Shown here: positions 24,602-32,219 of the stretch, piece after piece
How the letters are laid out: every line of letters starts with the position of its first letter
Numbering within the stretch: the stretch's first letter is position 1
DNA from: Bacteroides faecium
GTDB taxonomy: Bacteria > Bacteroidota > Bacteroidia > Bacteroidales > Bacteroidaceae
Reading direction: 5' to 3'
DNA length: 64,000 bases
NCBI RefSeq assembly: GCF_012113595.1
Contig: NZ_CP050831.1
Location: 3,162,001-3,226,000, forward strand
Made by a program: the position numbers and the translations under genes
The notes under the pieces: generated by a model
What the model was told of the DNA's origin: nothing
Seen by the model: only the letters and a program-made list of their open reading frames with translations
Databases searched by the model: none

Positions 24602-25993
24602 ATGAAACACTGGGAAATTTCCTTATTTGGATACATAATCCTAATCATTAATTCAATCAGTATGCTTGGACAAGAGAATAAATCACTTGAACTTGTTAAA
24701 TTGCTGAATGATGGTGAATTTTACAAATCAAGACAATTGTACAGTCTGCTATGCGATACGATAAGTCCTGATATAGATTTATATTATAAATTTCGAATGG
24801 CAACATTTATTAATAAGAAAGACAGCGCTCAAATATATTTGGAAAAGATATTCAGTGAATATCCTGACTTATTTGGGGATGAAACAATTAATATGTATGG
24901 GGTATTATTTGATACTTATATCTATTTTCGAAACATGGAAAGAGGATTATTTATCTATGAGCATATAAAACAACATTTGAAACAAAATCCATATAAAATA
25001 CCTCAAGACGAATTGTTGGAATGGAGTGATGATAATGAATATCGACTATCCCAATTAAAATCCGCAATTAAGCAGCCTCCAATCAGAATAAAAAGAAAAA
25101 AAACAGATGAAACTATCAGATTAATAAACAAACTAAAACTTCAAGTATGGGCTCATTTTAACAATTCTCCATGCAGAATAATTTTTGATACAGGATTACA
25201 AAGTTTTTGTGTCATGAGTAAAAGCATGGCTGAACATATAGGAGTAAAGTGCGATACTTCTGGAATAAGCAGCGGGAACATAAATGAGCATATTCCAATA
25301 AATAAAGCTATAGTAGATTCTATTGAAATAGGTAATGTTACATTATATAATATACCTGTTGAAGTCTATGAACCAGATACATTGCCTTATTTATCAGATT
25401 CTTTGAGCGTTGATTCTGAAACAAAGGAGTCTATGAACTACTCTTATTCAGGCTTTGTAACTTCAATTATTGTCGGATTACCATTAATGCAATGGATTGG
25501 AAAATTCTTGATCGATAACGAAAATATGGAATTAAACTTCCCAGTCTCTGATAAATATAAATCTTGTTCGAAAGAGCCAAATCTTTTTGTGTATAATGAA
25601 AACTTATATACTCATTTAAAATTAAATGAAAAAGACTTTATTGGGTATTTAGATACAGGAGCCGATGAGTTTATTGCAATTGATACAGTGTTCTATGAGA
25701 AACACAAAGAGGATATAAAGATAGATGCAATTACAGCCATAATGCCTTTTAACTACGTTACATTGTCTCATGTAAGGAATAATATATCATACATGATTCC
25801 TAACAGTCCTATTTTAAGATTTGAGGATAGAGTTATAAGGATATTAACAAAGCGGTCTGTTAAGATATATCCAGTATCATCCATTGTGTCTATTAAGTTT
25901 TTCGATGGTCTCATTGGTTATCATTGTTTTAGAAGATTAGGAAAGAGGGTACTGTTGGATTTAGATAATATGCGTCTTGATGTTCAAGAATAA
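24602..25993 (+). CDS. Retropepsin-like aspartic protease, two DTG sites (paralogue 1)
   Basis: 463 residues with an N-terminal signal segment (hydrophobic to about residue 22, then GQENKS), so periplasmic or surface. Residues 25-155 are helical and resemble tetratricopeptide-type repeats. Two retropepsin-like halves follow: IIFDTGLQS with Asp196 and GYLDTGADE with Asp351, each followed by a hydrophobic flap-like segment. With two DTG motifs in one chain it could form a pepsin-like active site internally, rather than by dimerising. Its neighbour is a clear paralogue. In this context it may trim the exported peptide or protect the cell from it; both are inference. Confidence 0.72.
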   Translation: MKHWEISLFGYIILIINSISMLGQENKSLELVKLLNDGEFYKSRQLYSLLCDTISPDIDLYYKFRMATFINKKDSAQIYLEKIFSEYPDLFGDETINMYGVLFDTYIYFRNMERGLFIYEHIKQHLKQNPYKIPQDELLEWSDDNEYRLSQLKSAIKQPPIRIKRKKTDETIRLINKLKLQVWAHFNNSPCRIIFDTGLQSFCVMSKSMAEHIGVKCDTSGISSGNINEHIPINKAIVDSIEIGNVTLYNIPVEVYEPDTLPYLSDSLSVDSETKESMNYSYSGFVTSIIVGLPLMQWIGKFLIDNENMELNFPVSDKYKSCSKEPNLFVYNENLYTHLKLNEKDFIGYLDTGADEFIAIDTVFYEKHKEDIKIDAITAIMPFNYVTLSHVRNNISYMIPNSPILRFEDRVIRILTKRSVKIYPVSSIVSIKFFDGLIGYHCFRRLGKRVLLDLDNMRLDVQE

Positions 25994-26021
25994 CCGAATG
26001 AAAACACAATATATTAAGACT

Positions 26022-27413
26022 ATGAACAATTGGAAATGCCTATATATAATATTCTTTGCTTTTGTCTTTCTTTCTGCTTACGGGCAAAATGAAAAATCAC
26101 AGATGCTTCTTAACTTATTGAATGAAGGACGATATTTTGAATCAAAGGAATTGTATCAGGAGATACACAATACTCTTGATTATGATGAAGACTTATATTA
26201 TAAATATCGTATGCATTTATTTATGAATCGAAAGGACAGTGTTGCCTTTTGTCTGGAACAGTTGCTTGAATACTATCCGGAATTTATAGGAAATCAAGCT
26301 ATAAATATATATGCGGAATTATTTATTCTATACACCGATTTGGTTAACCGTCAACAGGGGATGCGTATTTACGAACTTATGAAAGAATATTTAGATGATA
26401 ATCCATATGACATTAACGAAAGGGAACTCGGTTTATGGAGAAACTTTGTCACAGAACGCTTTGCTTATTTCAATCAAGTCATAAACGGGCCTTTAATAAC
26501 TTTGAAAAGAAAAGAAATGGGGGATTCTTTAAAGATAGAAAGCGGTGAAAGGCTACGGTTCAATGCTAAGTTCAACGGAATAGTTCATAAAGCTATTTTT
26601 GATACGGGACTGGGGTGTTATTGTACTATGAGCAGAGGTTATGCTGAGAAAATGGGCATTAACTGCGATGCACATAATATGATACAGAAACCATTTAATG
26701 GTACTGATATGCAAGTATATCAGGTTATTATGGACTCTATAGAAATTGGAAATGTAATACTATACAATATACCTATTTTATTACTGGAACATGATATAAG
26801 TCAATACTTACCGGACTCAATTAAAAACGATTCGATAAAAATGGAACATTTTGATTCTGTGATGAATGATGTAGCGGGCCCAATTATAGGCTTTCCGGTA
26901 ATGCAATTAATAGGAAAAGTCTTGATTGATTATGGAAACAACACAATATCTTTTCCAAGTTTGGATATTAATCATGAAACATTGAAAGAACCTAATATTT
27001 TTTTCTATGGTGGTGATATATATACTCAAATCAAACTAAATGAAAGAGGATTCATTGGTACCTTAGATACAGGATGTGATGGTTATATTACAATTGATTC
27101 TGTATTTTATGATAAAAATAAAAATGACATACCCATAGATACCATATCAGTAAAGACACCGTTTAATTTTGCCATGCTTCATCGTACATGGGTTGATATA
27201 CCTTATGAAATTCCAGAAAAGCCAATAATAACTTTCAATAATAAAAATGTCTTCGTTCCTACAGAAAAAGATAATCCTATAAGAATATTCTCAATGCAGC
27301 CTATTTGGCCTATGAAAATTTTCGATGGAGTGATAGGCTATGATTTCTTTAAAAGAATAGGGAAAAAAGTTTTGCTGGATTTAGATAATATGCGTCTTGA
27401 AGCTATTGAATAA
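26022..27413 (+). CDS. Retropepsin-like aspartic protease, two DTG sites (paralogue 2)
   Basis: 463 residues from the ATG at 26022, which gives a signal peptide ending SAYGQ and aligns with the start of paralogue 1; the open frame reaches back to 25977, overlapping the previous stop. Same plan: signal, helical repeat region, then AIFDTGLGC and GTLDTGCDG halves. It ends LLDLDNMRLEAIE, nearly the same as the C-terminus of paralogue 1. The two arose by tandem duplication and have diverged considerably. It is 11 bp before the glycosyltransferase. Role as for paralogue 1. Confidence 0.72.
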   Translation: MNNWKCLYIIFFAFVFLSAYGQNEKSQMLLNLLNEGRYFESKELYQEIHNTLDYDEDLYYKYRMHLFMNRKDSVAFCLEQLLEYYPEFIGNQAINIYAELFILYTDLVNRQQGMRIYELMKEYLDDNPYDINERELGLWRNFVTERFAYFNQVINGPLITLKRKEMGDSLKIESGERLRFNAKFNGIVHKAIFDTGLGCYCTMSRGYAEKMGINCDAHNMIQKPFNGTDMQVYQVIMDSIEIGNVILYNIPILLLEHDISQYLPDSIKNDSIKMEHFDSVMNDVAGPIIGFPVMQLIGKVLIDYGNNTISFPSLDINHETLKEPNIFFYGGDIYTQIKLNERGFIGTLDTGCDGYITIDSVFYDKNKNDIPIDTISVKTPFNFAMLHRTWVDIPYEIPEKPIITFNNKNVFVPTEKDNPIRIFSMQPIWPMKIFDGVIGYDFFKRIGKKVLLDLDNMRLEAIE

Positions 27414-27424
27414 ATAAAAACGAT

Positions 27425-28360
27425 ATGGATACAAAACTAACCGTGATTATTCCTTTTTTAAATGAAAAGGAAGAGGTGCGTAGCACAGTGAAAAGTTTAC
27501 GCGAGAATTCTGATTTTGATTTTGAAATAATCTTGATTAATGATTGTTCAACGGATGGATATGATTATAAAAAAGTGGCGGAAGACTTTGGTACCAAGTA
27601 TATTGAGCATTCCGAAAGAATGGGAGTTGCTGCCTCCCGAGATGAGGGAGTTAATAAATGCAATACGGAATTCTTTTTGTTTTTGGATGCACATATGAGG
27701 GTTTATCAAAGAGATTGGGTGGAAATATTGGTTAGAGAACTTGAAAAGGAGCGTAAGTGCCTATTTTGTGCATCCACTCTGAGCCTTGACAAAAATGGTG
27801 TGCAGAATGCTGATAATTTAGGATATGGTTCTCGTATTGATTTTCAGGATTTAAATGCTCCTTGGATGACAGATGAAGTTGACAATTCGGACGACAGAAT
27901 CATAGATATTCCTTGTGTGATGGGGGCTTCTTATGCTTGTAGTAAGTCGTATTGGCTATATCTTGACGGACTTAATGGGTTGAAGTCTTATGGATTTGAC
28001 GAGCAGCTTATCAGCATAAAGGTATGGTTGGATGGTGGGCGATGTCGATTGTTGAAGGATATTAAATTCGGTCACATATTTAGGGTAGCTATGCCTGTGC
28101 CATACGAAGTCCGGCCAAAAGACTTCTTGAAAAATCTATTATTTGTAACAGAACTATTTTTAGGATTTGATATGAAACTAAAAATATTACATAAATACAG
28201 AGCTGAATGCGGAGCTCAGTATGTGTCAGAAATAATAAATGAGTTAGTCGAGAATGAAGGACATTTCATTCTGGAGCGTAAACAGCATTATAATACTATA
28301 TTTCCATATACTATTGAGCGTGTTATTGATATTAATAATCGTTTCATGAGTCAGGATTAA
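27425..28360 (+). CDS. Glycosyltransferase, GT2/GT27-like (polypeptide GalNAc-transferase-like)
   Basis: 311 residues with a GT-A fold: VIIPFLNEKEEVRST at 7-21, INDCSTDG at 38-45, and the metal-binding DAH at 88-90 (FLDAHMRV), of the D-x-H type found in polypeptide GalNAc-transferases. MGASYACSKSYWLYLDGL, FDEQLISIKVWLDGG and the terminal GHIFR (216-220) follow the same order and spacing as in the eukaryotic GT27 family. No membrane segment is seen, so it acts in the cytoplasm. Between the proteases and the C39 exporter, the natural substrate would be Ser/Thr in the precursor peptide before export; this is inference. Confidence 0.75.
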   Translation: MDTKLTVIIPFLNEKEEVRSTVKSLRENSDFDFEIILINDCSTDGYDYKKVAEDFGTKYIEHSERMGVAASRDEGVNKCNTEFFLFLDAHMRVYQRDWVEILVRELEKERKCLFCASTLSLDKNGVQNADNLGYGSRIDFQDLNAPWMTDEVDNSDDRIIDIPCVMGASYACSKSYWLYLDGLNGLKSYGFDEQLISIKVWLDGGRCRLLKDIKFGHIFRVAMPVPYEVRPKDFLKNLLFVTELFLGFDMKLKILHKYRAECGAQYVSEIINELVENEGHFILERKQHYNTIFPYTIERVIDINNRFMSQD

Positions 28361-28372
28361 CATCGAACCACA

Positions 28373-30598
28373 GTGAAAAAGATATTTCCTCACTACACAC
28401 AACTGGATTTAATGGATTGCGGTCCGACTTGCCTGCGTATGATTGCCAAGTTTTATGGACGAAGTTTTAGTTTACAGTTCTTAAGGGAACAGTGTTTTAT
28501 CACACGTTTGGGCGTATCAATGCTTGGCATCAGTGATGCAGCGGAGCATATCGGATTCCGGACAATGTATGTTCGGAGCGATTTCGATCACCTTGTAAAA
28601 GAAGCCCCTTTACCCTGTATTTTGCACTGGAATCAAAATCATTTTGTAGTATGTTATGATATAAAAAGACAAAAGAACTTCTTGTCCAATCGCTGTCAAT
28701 ATAAGATTAAAATAGCAGATCCAATGGGAGAAAAGTACGAAATGGATGAGGCTGAATTCAAAAGATGCTGGATTAGTACCCGCTCAAATGGCAAGGAAAC
28801 CGGTACGGTATTATTGATGACTCCCACCCCTGAGTTTTATGAATATGAATTTGATGATGATAAGAAAGGTAAGGGATTTCGCTATTTTTTCAGTTATCTG
28901 ATTCCTCATAAAACGCAGTTTTTTCAATTAATGATAGGAATGTTGATCGGCACTATTCTGTCTTTAATAGCCCCTTTCCTCACGCAGTCTATTGTAGATC
29001 AGGGGATAGGTAATAACGATCTTGATTTTATCACTTTGGTATTGATTGCACAAGTTATAATTTGTGTCACTTCTATGTTGGTCGGATTCATCCAATCGTG
29101 GATTTCCTTGTATGTCAATGCTCAAATCAATATTTCTCTTATCTCTGATTTCCTGAGTAAATTAATGAAACTACCTTTGAGATTTTTCGATACTAAGAAT
29201 ATAGGGGATATACTGCAACGTATAGGTGACCATGACAGGATTGAAGATTTTCTTACAGGTTCCTCTTTGACAACCTTGTTTTCATTAGCCAACTTTTTCA
29301 TTTTTGGTGGAATTATGGCTTATTATAATATGGAAATATTGACGATCTTTCTGATTGGTAATGTCTTTTATGTTGCATGGATACTGTTGTTTATGAGATA
29401 TAGGCGTAAATTGGATTATCGCAGATTTGCCCAAGCTTCTGCCGAACAAGGAAATCTATTCGGACTTATCACTTGTATGCAAGATATAAAACTCAACAAC
29501 TGCGAACATCAACAACGCTGGAAATGGGAAAGAATCCAAATAAAACTGTTCAAAATTGGGGTGCAGAGTGTTACATTAGGGCAGATTCAGGCAGTAGGTT
29601 CTTTATTTTTCTCACAGATAACGTATGTCTCAATTTCCTATATTTCAGCTAAATTAGTTGTTAATGGCGAGATTACATTAGGCATGATGATGGCTATCAG
29701 TTATATTATCGGGCAATTATCCGGACCTATCGGACAATTTCTAGGATTGACACATTCACTTCAAGATGCAAAGATAAGTCTGGAACGATTGAATGAGATT
29801 CATAATAAAGAGGATGAAGATGAAAATATATCAGATAAAATGGCAGAGCTTCCGACATTGAGAAATATATGCTTTAAAAATGTGTCATTTAGTTATAGTG
29901 GTTCCGAGAGAGACTATGTACTTGATAATTTATCTTTAGAAATACCGCAAAATAAAGTAACGGCCATAGTGGGAGCAAGTGGAAGCGGCAAAACTACCAT
30001 CGTGAAACTGTTACTCGGATTCTATACCATTCAGAAAGGTGAAATATCGGTAGGAGAGATTCTGCTTGATTCTATAAACCCTCATTTATGGAGGCAGAAA
30101 GTCGGAGCTGTTTTACAAGAAAGTACCCTGTTTTCAGATACTATAGCTTATAATATAGCTCCTGGAGAAGAAGAAATAGACAAAAAGAGATTGGCGTATG
30201 CGGCGCAATTGGCCAATATAAAAGATTTTATAGATTCACTTCCTTTAAAATACAATACAAAAATAGGAATGGAAGGCTCAGGGGTTAGCCAGGGACAGCG
30301 GCAACGGTTACTTATAGCAAGAGCTATATATAAGAATCCCGATTTTATGCTTCTCGACGAAGCTACCAATTCCTTAGATTCCATCAATGAAAAAACAATA
30401 ATAAATAATCTCAGTCAGGTTTTTGAGAATAAAACGGTAGTTATTATTGCTCACAGATTGAGTACTGTTAAGAATGCTGATAACATCATCGTTCTTGATA
30501 AAGGAAGAATCATCGAAGAAGGAAATCATAGAGAGTTGATTGAAAAGAAGGGAGTATATTATGATTTAATTAGAAACCAATTAGAATTAGATGCTTGA
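28373..30598 (+). CDS. C39-peptidase-containing ABC exporter
   Basis: 741 residues starting at GTG. The N-terminal C39 protease domain has catalytic Cys16 in LMDCGPTCL and His90 in QNHFVVCYD, to cut double-glycine leaders at the cytoplasmic face. A six-helix membrane domain spans about residues 175-450. The ATPase follows, with Walker A GASGSGKTT, signature GSGVSQGQRQR and Walker B MLLDEATNSLD. This is the bacteriocin/peptide export type (LagD/ComA-like). It overlaps the adaptor-gene frame downstream. Its likely cargo is the 24184 precursor. Confidence 0.93.
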   Translation: MKKIFPHYTQLDLMDCGPTCLRMIAKFYGRSFSLQFLREQCFITRLGVSMLGISDAAEHIGFRTMYVRSDFDHLVKEAPLPCILHWNQNHFVVCYDIKRQKNFLSNRCQYKIKIADPMGEKYEMDEAEFKRCWISTRSNGKETGTVLLMTPTPEFYEYEFDDDKKGKGFRYFFSYLIPHKTQFFQLMIGMLIGTILSLIAPFLTQSIVDQGIGNNDLDFITLVLIAQVIICVTSMLVGFIQSWISLYVNAQINISLISDFLSKLMKLPLRFFDTKNIGDILQRIGDHDRIEDFLTGSSLTTLFSLANFFIFGGIMAYYNMEILTIFLIGNVFYVAWILLFMRYRRKLDYRRFAQASAEQGNLFGLITCMQDIKLNNCEHQQRWKWERIQIKLFKIGVQSVTLGQIQAVGSLFFSQITYVSISYISAKLVVNGEITLGMMMAISYIIGQLSGPIGQFLGLTHSLQDAKISLERLNEIHNKEDEDENISDKMAELPTLRNICFKNVSFSYSGSERDYVLDNLSLEIPQNKVTAIVGASGSGKTTIVKLLLGFYTIQKGEISVGEILLDSINPHLWRQKVGAVLQESTLFSDTIAYNIAPGEEEIDKKRLAYAAQLANIKDFIDSLPLKYNTKIGMEGSGVSQGQRQRLLIARAIYKNPDFMLLDEATNSLDSINEKTIINNLSQVFENKTVVIIAHRLSTVKNADNIIVLDKGRIIEEGNHRELIEKKGVYYDLIRNQLELDA

Positions 30599-30599
30599 T

Positions 30600-31922
30600 A
30601 TGAACAAAGAAGAGAATAATATTCAAGAGGATATAGAGCTAAGGAATGAAGAGATTAATCATATTTTTATAAAAACGCCCAATTGGATATTTCGTTGGGG
30701 ATTATGTCTCATTCTATTCATTGTTGTTTTGTTCATTGCCGGTTCTATTATCTTTAAATATCCGGATACTATTTCTGCTTCGTTTATAATTACCGGAGCA
30801 AATCCCCCGGCAAGGATAAAAGCGAAACAATCGGGAAGGTTAACTAAATTATATGTAACCGATAATCAAAATGTATCAGAAAATGAATGTTTAGCTATTA
30901 TCGAGAACTCTGCAAAAGAAGAAGATGTTTATTATGTTAAATCCTTTGTAGAGCATTTCCTGAAAGAAGACTCTTTATGCGTTAATCTCCCAATAAAGAA
31001 ACTCGAACTAGGAGATTTGCAGACTATATACTTGTCATTCTATCAAGTATTGGTTAACTATCAACAATTTAAAGGGAATAATTATCATAATAAAAAGATT
31101 AAAGTCTTGAAAGAACGGATTCTCTATAATATGAACTACCATGATGACTTACAGAAACAGTTATCCGCCAAAAGTGAGCAATTTCTTTTGAAAAAGAAAC
31201 AATTTAGAAGAGATTCATCTCTTTGTTATTCGAAAGGAGTTATTTCGGAATTTAATATGGAAGATACGAAGGTTGATTATCTTAATGCACGACTAAATCT
31301 GCTTGCTACGAATACAGATATTGACAATCTCAAGATTTCTATGACAGAGATGCAGGGTTCACTTATTGATGTAGAAAATGACTTTATTGAAAAAGAGAAT
31401 TCATATGTCGAGCAGATAAAGAGTAAGGCGCTTGAACTTTTAGCGGAAATTCAAACTTGGGAAATGAATTATGTATTAAAGTCCCCTATAGTTGGGACAG
31501 TTTCGTTCAATAATTACTGGTCAGAACATCAGAATGTCATTGTAGGAGAAGATGTTTTCAATATTGTGCCTGCCAATAATAGTCAACCGATTGCGAAAGC
31601 ATTCTTGCCAATTACAAGATCTGGTAAAGTGGAGGTCAATCAGAGAGTTAATTTGCATTGTGAGAATTTTCCGGACAATGAGTTCGGTGTTATAAGAGGA
31701 TATGTAAAGAATATCTCGTTGTTACCCTCAGTCTCAGACAATATTACCGTCTATGTAGTTGAGATTTCCTTACCTGATAGGTTGATGACAAGTTATAAAA
31801 AGGAATTGCCTTATTATCCGGAAATGAAAGGAAAAGCAGAAATAGTCACAAAAGATTTGTCTCTTTTCCAACGTATAATGCTTCCTTTTAGAAAAATATT
31901 AGTAGAAAATATAACTGATTAA
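30600..31922 (+). CDS. HlyD-family periplasmic adaptor of the peptide exporter
   Basis: 440 residues from the ATG at 30600; an in-frame ATG at 30591 overlaps the ABC stop. One N-terminal membrane segment (LCLILFIVVLFIAGSIIF) is followed by a biotinyl-lipoyl half (RIKAKQSGRLTKLYV), a long coiled-coil region (about residues 130-290) and the second lipoyl half (KSPIVGTVSFN). This is the membrane-fusion protein that links a type I exporter to an outer-membrane channel. No TolC-like gene is in the island, so it would use a channel encoded elsewhere. Last gene of the operon. Confidence 0.9.
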   Translation: MNKEENNIQEDIELRNEEINHIFIKTPNWIFRWGLCLILFIVVLFIAGSIIFKYPDTISASFIITGANPPARIKAKQSGRLTKLYVTDNQNVSENECLAIIENSAKEEDVYYVKSFVEHFLKEDSLCVNLPIKKLELGDLQTIYLSFYQVLVNYQQFKGNNYHNKKIKVLKERILYNMNYHDDLQKQLSAKSEQFLLKKKQFRRDSSLCYSKGVISEFNMEDTKVDYLNARLNLLATNTDIDNLKISMTEMQGSLIDVENDFIEKENSYVEQIKSKALELLAEIQTWEMNYVLKSPIVGTVSFNNYWSEHQNVIVGEDVFNIVPANNSQPIAKAFLPITRSGKVEVNQRVNLHCENFPDNEFGVIRGYVKNISLLPSVSDNITVYVVEISLPDRLMTSYKKELPYYPEMKGKAEIVTKDLSLFQRIMLPFRKILVENITD

Positions 31923-32010
31923 AAAAACACAGTAAGTCATTGTTTTAGACTTTTATGGTAAAATGTTTATAATTCTTTTTATCTCCAATATTGTCATACC
32001 TAAAGCTATA

Positions 32011-32118
32011 GCCCGAGTATGGCAATTAAATCATAATCTGGCATAGCTTCATTCTTTTATATCCGCAAAATTATGAAATAAATTTTACTTGTTTGGGATT
32101 CAGTAGCTTTTTTATCGA
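32011..32118. repeat. Direct repeat, right copy (miaA 5' remnant)
   Basis: On the minus strand it still reads ATG plus ten miaA codons (MPDYDLIAILG), then departs and meets a TAG two codons later. The -7 box at 32066-32073 is kept. It lies between the adaptor gene and the PUL regulator and marks the right boundary of the island. The rest of the 297-bp gap 31923-32219 shows no gene. Confidence 0.9.
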
Positions 32119-32219
32119 GATAAGCGTCCCGGAAATTTGTAGAAAAGGCAGGAATGAGTATTTTTGCCTTTGTTTAAGACAAGTCAGTGTGTAGTTCGCT
32201 GGATTTTAAATCTAATCGT

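Noticed and set aside
22108..32010. Island as an integrative element or transposon
   Set aside because: No integrase, transposase, tRNA target or terminal inverted repeat; the only boundary mark is the miaA-derived direct repeat, so recombination is favoured.
31923..32010. Immunity gene at the end of the island
   Set aside because: No reading frame of useful length on either strand between the adaptor stop and the right repeat.
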